Assembly: GCF_024385525.1 (NCBI RefSeq)
Contig: NZ_JANFLU010000011.1
Span: 310,001-374,000 of the forward strand
Source: Arthrobacter sp. zg-Y238
Lineage (GTDB): Bacteria > Actinomycetota > Actinomycetes > Actinomycetales > Micrococcaceae
Direction: 5' to 3'
DNA length: 64,000 nucleotides
Shown here piece by piece: positions 9,312 through 19,093 of this stretch. Each line of letters opens with the position of its first letter. The first letter of the stretch is position 1. The notes below the pieces were generated by a model, which was given only the letters and a program-made list of their open reading frames with translations, searched no databases and was not told the DNA's origin. Both the position numbers and the translations under genes were made by a program.

Positions 9312-10807
9312 GTTCCACCTATCTGGGCATGCCGGCCGTTCCGGTTTTCGGCAGCGGCAATCTGCACACCGCTGAACCCTTTCCGGTCGCAGCGCGGCGG
9401 GAACTGGACAACGAGCAGCTCCGTGCCAACCTCGGCCACGCCACGCACACCATCCGCGATAAGAGGCTGCGCGTAGTGGCCGAACTGCCGGACTGGGAGG
9501 AACTGCGCGAAGCCGGCAGCGCCACCAAGGCCGCTGTTATGGCGCGGCTGCCCGAACTGCTCGAGCAGTTCGAGGAAAACTTCACCGCACGCGGCGGCGT
9601 CATCCACTGGGCGCGGGACGCAGCGGAAGCCAACGAAATAGTGCGGGACCTGATCCGCGACGCCGGCGCGGACGAGGTGGTCAAGGTCAAATCCATGGCC
9701 ACCCAGGAAATAGGACTCAACGAATACCTTGAAGAGCACGGCATTTCCGCGTTCGAAACCGATCTGGCGGAGCTGATTGTCCAGCTGGACCATGACAAGC
9801 CCAGCCACATCCTGGTGCCGGCCATTCACAAGAACCGCAGCCAGATCCGGGACATCTTCCTGCGCGAGATGCCGGACGTTGATCCGAACCTCACCGACAC
9901 CCCGGCACGGCTGGCCGAAGCGGCGCGGCTGCACCTGCGCCGCAAGTTCCTTTCCGCGAAGGTGGCCATTTCCGGCGCAAACTTTGCCCTGGCCGATACG
10001 GGCACGCTCGCCGTCGTCGAATCAGAAGGCAACGGCCGGATGTGCCTGACCCTCCCGGAAACCCTGATCACCGTGATGGGGGTGGAGAAGCTGCTGCCCT
10101 CGTGGACGGACCTGGAGGTGTTTATGCAGCTGCTGCCCCGTTCCTCCACGGGGGAGCGGATGAACCCCTACACCTCGCTCTGGACCGGAGTCACCGAAGG
10201 CGACGGGCCGCAGAATGTGCATCTGGTGCTGCTGGACAACGGGCGCAGCGCGGCGCTCGCGGACGAGCGAGGGCGTTCGGCCCTGCACTGCATCCGCTGC
10301 AGCGCCTGCATGAATGTCTGCCCGGTGTACGAGCGCACCGGCGGGCACGCCTACGGCTCCACCTATCCCGGCCCCATCGGTGCGATCCTTTCGCCGCTGC
10401 TGACCGGGATCACTTCCGAAGAGAACGCGTCCCTGCCGTACGCCTCCTCACTCTGCGGAGCCTGTTACGACGCGTGTCCGGTGAAGATCAACATCCCGGA
10501 AATCCTGGTGCACCTGCGCTCCGAGGATGTCCAGAGCCGCCGCGGGACGAAGAAGGTGCCGGGGCAGATGGATGTGGCCATGAAGGCAGCGTCCTGGATG
10601 ATGGGCTCGGGGCGGCGGATGGCCCTGGTGGAGAAGGCCCTGCCGTTGGGAAAGCTGGCGGCCGGACCGGATCGGAAAATCAAGAAGCTTCCCGGCATCG
10701 CCGCCGGGTGGACCCGGAGCCGCGACCTTCCGGCTCCGCCTGCGCAGTCCTTCCGGGACTGGTGGGCAAAAGAGCACGAAGACACTGCGTCGAAAGAACA
10801 AGCATGA
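9308..10807 (+). CDS. lutB: L-lactate utilization protein LutB (ferredoxin-type Fe-S subunit)
   Basis: 499 aa. The LUD domain fills the first ~300 residues, including SGANFALADTGTLAVVESEGN, typical of LutB/LutC. Two 4Fe-4S motifs follow: Cys328-x2-Cys331-x2-Cys334-x3-Cys338 (CIRCSACMNVCPVY) and Cys383-x2-Cys386-x3-Cys390 (CGACYDACPVKI). The C-terminal segment is the DUF3390-like extension normal for this protein. It receives electrons in the LutABC L-lactate oxidising complex. It overlaps lutA and lutC by ATGA tetranucleotides, so the three genes form one operon. Confidence 0.95.
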   Translation: MSSTYLGMPAVPVFGSGNLHTAEPFPVAARRELDNEQLRANLGHATHTIRDKRLRVVAELPDWEELREAGSATKAAVMARLPELLEQFEENFTARGGVIHWARDAAEANEIVRDLIRDAGADEVVKVKSMATQEIGLNEYLEEHGISAFETDLAELIVQLDHDKPSHILVPAIHKNRSQIRDIFLREMPDVDPNLTDTPARLAEAARLHLRRKFLSAKVAISGANFALADTGTLAVVESEGNGRMCLTLPETLITVMGVEKLLPSWTDLEVFMQLLPRSSTGERMNPYTSLWTGVTEGDGPQNVHLVLLDNGRSAALADERGRSALHCIRCSACMNVCPVYERTGGHAYGSTYPGPIGAILSPLLTGITSEENASLPYASSLCGACYDACPVKINIPEILVHLRSEDVQSRRGTKKVPGQMDVAMKAASWMMGSGRRMALVEKALPLGKLAAGPDRKIKKLPGIAAGWTRSRDLPAPPAQSFRDWWAKEHEDTASKEQA

Positions 10808-11424
10808 GCGCCCGTACGGAAATCCTGGACCGGCTTCGGTCCGCCCTCCACGATGCCCCGGAAGCGCCGGAAATTCCACGGAAGTACCGGCACAGCTCCG
10901 GCATGAACGAGGAAGAACTCATCGAACTGCTTCGAGACAGGCTGCTGGATTACAAGGCCGGCGTCAGCGTGGTGGATGAGGCGTCCGTGCCCGCCAAGGT
11001 GGCCGAACTGCTGAAAGGGGAGACTTCCTACGTGGTTCCCGCAGGACTCGATGAACGCTGGACGGCGCTGGCCCCGGGACGCGTGGTGGATTCACCGGAG
11101 GAGCCGCTGAGCGTGGAGGAGCTGGACGGCATTGACGCGGTGGTCACCGGCTGCGCGGCGGCGGTGGCCGAAACCGGAACCATCATCCTGGACGGCAGCC
11201 CGGGACAGGGCCGGCGGGCCTGTTCACTGATCCCGGACCACCACGTCTGTCTGGTCCGGGCCGGCGACATTTACGGGGTGCTGCCGGAGGCGGTGCGGCG
11301 GCTGGATGTCACGCATCCGTTGACCTGGATCAGCGGCCCGAGCGCCACCAGCGATATTGAGCTCCAGCGGGTGGAAGGCGTGCACGGGCCGCGGAGGCTG
11401 GACGTCGTGATCATCCGGTCCTGA
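10804..11424 (+). CDS. lutC: L-lactate utilization protein LutC
   Basis: 206-aa LUD-domain protein. The start at 10804 overlaps the lutB stop by 4 bp. The conserved core is seen as GIDAVVTGCAAAVAETGTI, followed by DHHVCLVRAGDIYGVLPEA and SGPSATSDIELQRVEGVHGP, a segment diagnostic for LutC/YkgG. It is the third component of the LutABC lactate oxidising system. It ends 12 bp before the convergent esterase gene. No linked lutR/lldR-type regulator gene is present. Confidence 0.95.
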   Translation: MSARTEILDRLRSALHDAPEAPEIPRKYRHSSGMNEEELIELLRDRLLDYKAGVSVVDEASVPAKVAELLKGETSYVVPAGLDERWTALAPGRVVDSPEEPLSVEELDGIDAVVTGCAAAVAETGTIILDGSPGQGRRACSLIPDHHVCLVRAGDIYGVLPEAVRRLDVTHPLTWISGPSATSDIELQRVEGVHGPRRLDVVIIRS

Positions 11425-11436
11425 CCTGCAGCCCGG

Positions 11437-12546
11437 CTAGGCGGCGAGCAGCCCCTCCCTGCGGGAAAGGTCCTCAGAGAGATCCTTGCCCAGGGAGATA
11501 ACCTTCTGCGGCGGCTGCCCGGGCAGGGCGGATACGCCTGTCACATCCGCCAGGAAGGCAACCGTCGACTGCAGCGATTCCATCGCCTCCGGGCGGTGCA
11601 GCTGGAACTGATACTCGTGTCCCAGCTTCGGTTTGTAATCCTTGGGCCAGAACCTGCGGCGGACGGGTACCCCAAGGTCCTGGAGCCGGTCTGCCAGGGG
11701 TATCGACTGCTCCCGGGTCAGGTTGTCACCGTTTCCACCGGAAATGTAGGTGGGCGGGAAACGGTAGTCCACGTGTTTCGGGATGCACATGTGGTCTGCG
11801 GCAGGTGTGGCCGCCCAGTTCCTGGACCCGGTGTAGGCCCACAGGGCTTTCCGAAGCCCCCAGCCCACCGGCCCGGCCATGCGGGCCACGGATTCCAGAT
11901 CGAAGACGCCGCAGTTGAGCACGATTCCGCACAGCTGTTCGGGGCCCGCCGCAGGAATAACGCCTGTGTCCCGGGCGTACTCCGGGTTGGTGATGACCAG
12001 GGCCAGCTGTGCGGCCAATTGCGCGCCGGCGGAATCGCCGGCCAGCACAATCCGGTCGGGGTCCAGCCCGTAACGGTCCGCGCGCTCGCGGATGAAGCCC
12101 AACGCGGCGTTCAGCTCTTTCACGGCGGTCGGATAGACAGCTTCGGGCGAGATCGAGTACCCGACCCCCAGTACCGCGTACCCGTATCCGGCGAGGATCC
12201 TGAGGTACGGCGCCACATCTTCCTTGGTGCCGGAAATCCATGCCCCGCCGTGGACCCACATCACCACCGGGAGCGGTTTCCGGGCCGGATCGTCAGGAAG
12301 GAACAGGTCAAGGGAGGGTTTGCCGGCGGACCCCAGATAACGCAGGTCCCGGTGTCGGGTCACCGTGAACCGGGGGATATGGGGAAGGACCTTTTTCACC
12401 GGAACCCTGCCTGCACCGGCGAACACGCCGCGAATGAGCAGCGCAGCCGGCCGGGGATCCCGCTGCAGTACGGCAGCGGCGCTGATCCCGGCAACGGCGG
12501 CAGCGCCGGCCAGGATCCCCGCCGAAGTAAGCGAGGAGAGCTTCAT
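11437..12546 (-). CDS. Alpha/beta hydrolase (HSL-like carboxylesterase)
   Basis: 369 aa. An N-terminal hydrophobic stretch (about residues 8-26) may be a signal anchor. The oxyanion motif HGGAW (99-103) and the nucleophile elbow GDSAG with Ser172 identify the hormone-sensitive-lipase-like esterase family; a His near the C-terminus (GHEYQFQLHRPEA) may complete the triad. It would hydrolyse short esters at the membrane or outside the cell. TAGCTT lies exactly six bases before the ATG, so the transcript may be leaderless. It sits between lutC and the second ligM copy, where ester cleavage of plant aromatics could fit, but this is speculation. Confidence 0.85.
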   Translation of the reverse strand: MKLSSLTSAGILAGAAAVAGISAAAVLQRDPRPAALLIRGVFAGAGRVPVKKVLPHIPRFTVTRHRDLRYLGSAGKPSLDLFLPDDPARKPLPVVMWVHGGAWISGTKEDVAPYLRILAGYGYAVLGVGYSISPEAVYPTAVKELNAALGFIRERADRYGLDPDRIVLAGDSAGAQLAAQLALVITNPEYARDTGVIPAAGPEQLCGIVLNCGVFDLESVARMAGPVGWGLRKALWAYTGSRNWAATPAADHMCIPKHVDYRFPPTYISGGNGDNLTREQSIPLADRLQDLGVPVRRRFWPKDYKPKLGHEYQFQLHRPEAMESLQSTVAFLADVTGVSALPGQPPQKVISLGKDLSEDLSRREGLLAA

Positions 12547-12694
12547 TCCCTTAAGCTAAATCCCCGGAAACAGGCCTCTTTCGGCCGGTCCCGCGCCGTT
12601 GAGCGGCTCCGGGCGGGCAGCTGCGAGGAATCTCATGGCAGGTGGTGGTGGACGGCACTGCGGGGACGCACTATCCGGATGCCGGTCAGCGCGC

Positions 12695-12738
12695 CCGGAC
12701 GCTGCAGCGGGAAGGTCCCCGGCACCTGCAGCGTCCGG
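12695..12738 (-). terminator. Strong hairpin after ligM copy 2
   Basis: A perfect 13-bp inverted repeat (CCGGACGCTGCAG / CTGCAGCGTCCGG, 18-nt loop) lies 12 bp beyond the stop of the minus-strand ligM paralogue. No T-run follows, but its place suggests a terminator or 3'-end-protecting hairpin. Confidence 0.55.
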
Positions 12739-12749
12739 TGCGGCCCCGG

Positions 12750-14461
<1,712 letters not shown>

Positions 14462-15445
14462 ATGAGGAAAACCGGTGTTGCTGTGGTCCTGGCGGCGGCC
14501 TTATTGGGCGTTACGGGATGCGGCGGCGGATCGCCGTCGTCCGAAAACGAAACCGAAACCGAAGCCAGTGCGGACCTGGTGCCCATAGAAGTGGGGGTGA
14601 TTCCCATTGTGGATGTGGCTCCCATTTACCTGGGGGTGGAGCAGGGCTTCTTCGAGGACGAAGGCCTGGAACTGACCTTGACGCTTGCACAGGGCGGGGC
14701 GGCAATTGTCCCGGCAGTCACATCCGGGCAGATGGCGTTCGGCTTCTCCAACGTAACCTCCATGATTGTGGGCAAGTCCAAGGGCCTGCCCATCCGAATG
14801 GTGGCCCCGGGCGCCAGCACCACCGGCGACGTCGATGCGGACTTCGCGTCGGTGATGACGCTTCCCGGCAGCGGAATCGAGGAGATCGAGGACCTGGCCG
14901 GCAAGAGGGTGGGCGTGAATACGCTCAACAACATTTCAGACTCCACCATTTCCGAAGCGGTGAAGCAGGCCGGCGGCGACTACGAGAGCATCGAGTTTGT
15001 CGAGATGCAGTTTCCCGATATGCCGGCCCAGCTCGACGGCGGCAACGTGGACGCCATTGCCGCAGTGGAACCCTTTGTGACCATCACCGAGGCGCAGGGC
15101 GCCGTTCCGGTGTTCTCGAACTACGCGGAGCCCATCAAGGACCTCACCGTGGCTGTTTATTTCACTTCGGACCAGTACGCGCAGGAGAACCCGGAGACTA
15201 CGGAGAAATTTGTCCGTGCGATGACGGCGTCGCTTGAATATGCCGATCAGAACCCTGACGAGGTACGTGCGGTCCTGCCGAGCTACACCTCGCTGGAACC
15301 AGACGTCATCGAGGAGCTGACCCTGCCCAGGTACTACGGCGAGATCAACCAGGATTCGCTGGAGGAGGTTATGCGCATCTCGCTCGACCGCGGCCTGATC
15401 GAGGAAGAGCCTGATCTGGAAGAGCTCCTGCCACGGTCCGGGTGA
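14462..15445 (+). CDS. Orphan ABC substrate-binding lipoprotein (NMT1/SsuA/TauA type)
   Basis: 327-aa secreted lipoprotein. The signal peptide ends in a lipobox with Cys20 (LLGVTGC), followed by an acidic Ser/Glu/Thr linker. The mature part begins VEVGVIPIVDVAPIYLG-like sequence and has YLGVEQGFFEDEGLELTL, the hallmark of the SsuA/ThiY/NMT1 family of periplasmic-type binding proteins for sulfonates, thiamine precursors, aromatic acids and similar anions. A GGAGG site precedes the start. No permease or ATPase gene is adjacent, so it must share components encoded elsewhere. Location between ligM copy 2 and the MTHFR-like gene suggests it may capture a methoxylated aromatic compound. The ligand is unproven. 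Confidence 0.85.
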   Translation: MRKTGVAVVLAAALLGVTGCGGGSPSSENETETEASADLVPIEVGVIPIVDVAPIYLGVEQGFFEDEGLELTLTLAQGGAAIVPAVTSGQMAFGFSNVTSMIVGKSKGLPIRMVAPGASTTGDVDADFASVMTLPGSGIEEIEDLAGKRVGVNTLNNISDSTISEAVKQAGGDYESIEFVEMQFPDMPAQLDGGNVDAIAAVEPFVTITEAQGAVPVFSNYAEPIKDLTVAVYFTSDQYAQENPETTEKFVRAMTASLEYADQNPDEVRAVLPSYTSLEPDVIEELTLPRYYGEINQDSLEEVMRISLDRGLIEEEPDLEELLPRSG

Positions 15446-15447
15446 GT

Positions 15448-16308
15448 TCAGCTGCGGTACGCGTGTACCCAATCCGCCGTGGTCTTGATCCCGCCGAAGG
15501 TGTAGAAATGCAGCCGGACATCGCCGTGGGTTGTGGGTGAAAGAGCCTGGGCCAGGTCCTGGATGAACCGGTCCGGACCTGCTGTGCCCAGCAGATTGGT
15601 CAGGGAAAACCCATACTTATGGGCGATTCCTGCCGAGGAGGCAACGCCGAACCGGCGGGCGTAACCGAGGAGGCGCTTCACCCCGGCGGGGCCGGGGACG
15701 CCGATCCGGACGGGTGCACTCACGCCGCGGCTGCGGAGTTCCTCAAGCCAGATAAGGACAGGTGCCACGTCGAAGCCGAACTGCGTGGTGATCGAAGCTT
15801 CCAGACCGCTCTGGTCCAGCGCCTGGATCTTGTCTTCCAAGGCCGTCCAGAGGGTGCCGGTATCAATGTCCGGATGTCCCTCGGGATAGCCGCTGATGCT
15901 CACGGCCCGAACCCCGTGCCCGGGAAGCAGTCCGCTCCGGATTATGGACAGCGCGTCCGGAAAGGGGCCCAGCGGGGATACCGGGTCTCCGCCGACCACA
16001 AAAAGCTCACGCGTTGCGTCGGCTTCCTCGAGCGCCACCAGGAACTTGCCGAGGTCTTCCCGGGATTCCAGCCGCCGCGCGGAAATATGCGGAACGGGAA
16101 CGAATCCGCCGGCGCGGACGGCCGCAGCAGCAGCGACGCGCATCGGCAGGTCCTCATTCCCCAGGAACGTGACGTTGACCCGTGTCCCCGGGGGGATGGA
16201 AGGCTGCGCCTCCTGGAGCGCACCGATGTCCTTGCCGGTCATCTCGAGCGAGAAACCAGTGAGTAGCCGGGCGGGGGCGGAAGGCGTTTCAACGGGGTCC
16301 GGAGTCAT
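15448..16308 (-). CDS. metF: Methylenetetrahydrofolate reductase-like protein
   Basis: 286 aa of the MetF/MTHFR TIM-barrel family. Supporting blocks: VFVGGDP-type sequence LFVVGGDPVSPLG, SISGYPEGHP, ITTQFGFD and VRIGVPGPAGVKRLLGYA. The N-terminal FEFFPP motif is replaced by GFSLEMT, keeping a Glu (residue 22) that aligns with the catalytic Glu of MetF. It would interconvert 5-methyl-THF and 5,10-methylene-THF with a flavin. Start 16308 is chosen over 16377 because TAGGGT lies seven bases upstream and the family N-terminus begins there. It is 53 bp downstream of lldP on the same strand and 2 bp from the convergent binding-protein gene. Next to two THF-dependent demethylases, its likely role is to oxidise the 5-methyl-THF they produce. 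Confidence 0.8.
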   Translation of the reverse strand: MTPDPVETPSAPARLLTGFSLEMTGKDIGALQEAQPSIPPGTRVNVTFLGNEDLPMRVAAAAAVRAGGFVPVPHISARRLESREDLGKFLVALEEADATRELFVVGGDPVSPLGPFPDALSIIRSGLLPGHGVRAVSISGYPEGHPDIDTGTLWTALEDKIQALDQSGLEASITTQFGFDVAPVLIWLEELRSRGVSAPVRIGVPGPAGVKRLLGYARRFGVASSAGIAHKYGFSLTNLLGTAGPDRFIQDLAQALSPTTHGDVRLHFYTFGGIKTTADWVHAYRS

Positions 16309-16361
16309 GCGCGTTACCCTAGCGACCGCGGAAACCGGTGTCCACGGTTCCGCTCCATGGC

Positions 16362-18101
16362 TTACGGCAGCATCCAATCAAGGACCGGGGTGGACTGCAG
16401 GTACACCAGAATGCACAGGGCGAGCAGCAGAAGCACGCTCCAGCCGACCACCTTGCGCAGCAGCACCGATTCCTGGCCGCTCATGTTCACCGCGGCAGCC
16501 CCGATGGCAAGGTTCTGCGGGCTGATGAGCTTGCCCATGACACCGCCGCCGGTGTTGGCGGCAACCATCAGCTGCGGATCCAGGCCTGCCTCAATTCCGG
16601 CTGTCTGCTGGAGCTTGGCAAAGAGCGCGTTCGCGGAGGTATCCGAACCGGTCACCGCCGTGCCGATCCAGCCGAGCACGGGGGAGAGGAAGGCAAAGAA
16701 GCCGCCGGTCGCCGCGAGCCACGTCCCGATCGATACCGTCTGCCCGGAAAAGTTCATCACGTATGCCAGGGCCAGCACCCCAAGGATGGTCAGCGCTGCG
16801 GAACGCATCCGCACCGCCGTCGTCCAGATTTCCCGCACCGCCGCTCCCATGCTCAACGGATACCGGCCGTTTTCATTGAAGCGGGAGTAGACCAGGGCAA
16901 CAATCAGGCCGGTGATCAGCAGCAAGGTACCGGGGCTGATCAGCCAGTCGAAGTTGTAGACGGTGGAGGACTGGGTCTGGCCGTTGCTGTCCAGCAGGGC
17001 TTCGTGCAGCACAGGCCAGGGGATCTCGATGTTGGTCTTCGCCAGTGCTTCGGGCACGTCGATGCCGAGCGTCCACAGGTTCACAAAACCGAAAATGACA
17101 ATGACCGCCACATAGGGGAACAACGCCATCCACGCGCGTCCCGGGGTCAGGCGGTCCGCAGCGGTGTCATCCGCCGCGGTCTGGACGTCCGACGCCGCGC
17201 CGGTGCCCGCCGGCGTCCAGCCGTCCGCCCGCGCTTCGGCCAGTTCCGCTTTCATCCGCTGGCCGGCCTCGCCGCCGTTGCGCGGATGCCAGAAGCGCAG
17301 GAACCCCACGGCGGCCAGCAACGCCACGAGGGAGGCCACAATGTCGGTGAGTTCGTAGGAGAAATAGTTTGAGCACAGGAACTGGAAAATGGAGAAAACG
17401 ACGCCGGTGAACAGGGCTATGGGCCAGCAGTCCCGCAGGCCTCGGCGTCCGTCCAGGATGAACAGCAGGATCAGCGGTACAAACAGGGCCAGCACCGGTG
17501 TCTGCCGGCCCACCACGGCACCGATTTCATCTCCCGTGTAGCCGGTGAGATTGGCAGCGGTGGTAATGGGGATGGCCAGGGCGCCGAACGCCACCGGGGC
17601 GGTGTTGGCTACCAGCACCGCGGTTGCCGCGCGGATCGGGGCGATGCCCAGGGCCAGCAGCATGGTCACCGTAATGGCGACCGGTGCGCCGAATCCGGCC
17701 AGCGCCTCCAGCAGGCCGCCGAAGCAGAAGGCCACCAGGATGGCCTGCACCCTCAGGTCCCCGCCGCCGATTGCATCAAAGACCCTTCGCAGGTCCTCGA
17801 ACCGGCCGCTGAGTACGGTCACCTGGTACAGCCATACGGCCATCACAATGATCCAGACCACCGGGAACAACCCGAAGGCGGCGCCCTGCGTGGATGAGAG
17901 CAGGGCAAGACCTACCGGCATGCCGAAACCGAAGATGCCGACGGCGAGGGCTACGAGGAGCGCCCAGGCCCCGGCCACGTAGGCCCGGGTTTTGGCGAAG
18001 GCCAGCAGGAAGAAAAAGGTGAGCAACGGCAGCAGCGCTACGAGCGCGGACAAGGCCACGCTGCCGAGGACGGGGTTGGTGCTGGGAGTGAAGCTGTCCA
18101 T
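16362..18101 (-). CDS. lldP: L-lactate permease (LctP/LldP family)
   Basis: 579-aa polytopic membrane protein of the lactate permease family. It shows many hydrophobic segments, the GGLLEALAGFGAPVAITVTM block and, near the C-terminus, TGSDTSANALFAKLQ and VAANTGGGVMGKLISPQ, all characteristic of LldP/GlcA. GGAGGT precedes the ATG by a short spacing. It would import L-lactate (possibly D-lactate or glycolate) with protons, feeding lutABC about 5 kb away. A 53-bp gap to the MTHFR-like gene on the same strand leaves co-transcription open. A hydrophilic loop at roughly residues 270-310 is Ala/Asp-rich and probably cytosolic. Confidence 0.93.
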   Translation of the reverse strand: MDSFTPSTNPVLGSVALSALVALLPLLTFFFLLAFAKTRAYVAGAWALLVALAVGIFGFGMPVGLALLSSTQGAAFGLFPVVWIIVMAVWLYQVTVLSGRFEDLRRVFDAIGGGDLRVQAILVAFCFGGLLEALAGFGAPVAITVTMLLALGIAPIRAATAVLVANTAPVAFGALAIPITTAANLTGYTGDEIGAVVGRQTPVLALFVPLILLFILDGRRGLRDCWPIALFTGVVFSIFQFLCSNYFSYELTDIVASLVALLAAVGFLRFWHPRNGGEAGQRMKAELAEARADGWTPAGTGAASDVQTAADDTAADRLTPGRAWMALFPYVAVIVIFGFVNLWTLGIDVPEALAKTNIEIPWPVLHEALLDSNGQTQSSTVYNFDWLISPGTLLLITGLIVALVYSRFNENGRYPLSMGAAVREIWTTAVRMRSAALTILGVLALAYVMNFSGQTVSIGTWLAATGGFFAFLSPVLGWIGTAVTGSDTSANALFAKLQQTAGIEAGLDPQLMVAANTGGGVMGKLISPQNLAIGAAAVNMSGQESVLLRKVVGWSVLLLLALCILVYLQSTPVLDWMLP

Positions 18102-18265
18102 AAAGACCTCCGCGCCGGTGCGGAACCGACTTCAACGGATGGAGCTTCCCGATGAGGCCGGAACTCCGGCTGAACCGTGGAAGCACTGGAACAAGCGTTC
18201 ATTCAAGCGTACGGCGGCGTTCCCTGTTGGTAACCCCCGGCCCGCCTTGGCAGGCCCGTTACCCG

Positions 18266-18973
18266 TCAGGAAGATACGGAGCCGGCAGCACTGCGCTCGC
18301 GGTGGTGGCGGACGTAACCGGTCACAGCCACGGCAATCGAGATGACGGCCGAGATAGTCAATCCGAGCCAGAGCCCGACCTTCAGGGCGGCCGCGCCGGC
18401 TACGGCTCCAAGCATAATCAGTGAAATCGCGAGGGCCCGGCGGACCCAGTGCTTGCTGTCCCCGCCGGCCAGACGCGAGTCCGAGGCAAGCCCCGTAATG
18501 GTTGAGGTCACTACCACTGTTGTAATCTCAGCGACCTTCAACCGCTTGGCGGTCGCGGCCTGGATGCCCATCGATATGGCGAGGGCCGACGTCGTGATGC
18601 TGCCTAAGTGGGAATTGCTCTGTACATCCACCACCGCCGTGAGGACGGCCAATGCGGAGATGACACCGGCCACCACCATCAGTGACAGCGTGGTCCGCCC
18701 GGACCAGCCCTCCGGGCCCTTGCGCAGCATTCGGCCGGCAAGGGCGGCGCCCAGCATAAAGAAGAGAAGCGCCAGGATCGGACGCAGGATCGGCAGGTCG
18801 GCACCACCGGCAAAGGCCATGCCCAGCAGCACCACGTTGCCTGTCATATTTCCGGTGAAGACCCGGTCGAGGCCCAGATAACCGACAGCGTCCACTACCC
18901 CGGTGGAGAAAGTCAGGGCCAGCATCAGCCATAGATGCACCCGTTCGGTCGGTACGGCGTTGAGTCGTTTCAC
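18266..18973 (-). CDS. DUF1275 (YoaK-like) membrane protein
   Basis: 235 aa with about six membrane segments. The signature TGVVDAVGYLGLDRVFTGNMTGNVVLLGMA near the N-terminus defines the DUF1275/YoaK family. Family function is not established; it is a small integral membrane protein of the cytoplasmic membrane. The start is a GTG with AAGGAG about 11 bases upstream. It is monocistronic, between lldP and the divergent gamma-glutamyltransferase gene. No clue to a substrate is visible. Confidence 0.85.
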   Translation of the reverse strand: MKRLNAVPTERVHLWLMLALTFSTGVVDAVGYLGLDRVFTGNMTGNVVLLGMAFAGGADLPILRPILALLFFMLGAALAGRMLRKGPEGWSGRTTLSLMVVAGVISALAVLTAVVDVQSNSHLGSITTSALAISMGIQAATAKRLKVAEITTVVVTSTITGLASDSRLAGGDSKHWVRRALAISLIMLGAVAGAAALKVGLWLGLTISAVISIAVAVTGYVRHHRERSAAGSVSS

Positions 18974-19093
18974 TGGCGGAATGTCTCCTTAGGCAGCGGT
19001 CCGTATACGAACGCGTGGCGGAAGGTCCGATTGTATTCAAAATCGCGGGATGCAAGGATTCCCCTAACTCTGTCGTCTCCCGAAAGCTGCCCC

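Noticed and set aside
8412-9934. Minus-strand frames opposite lutA and lutB
   Set aside because: No motifs, while the plus strand has the CCG and 4Fe-4S motifs with coupled starts.
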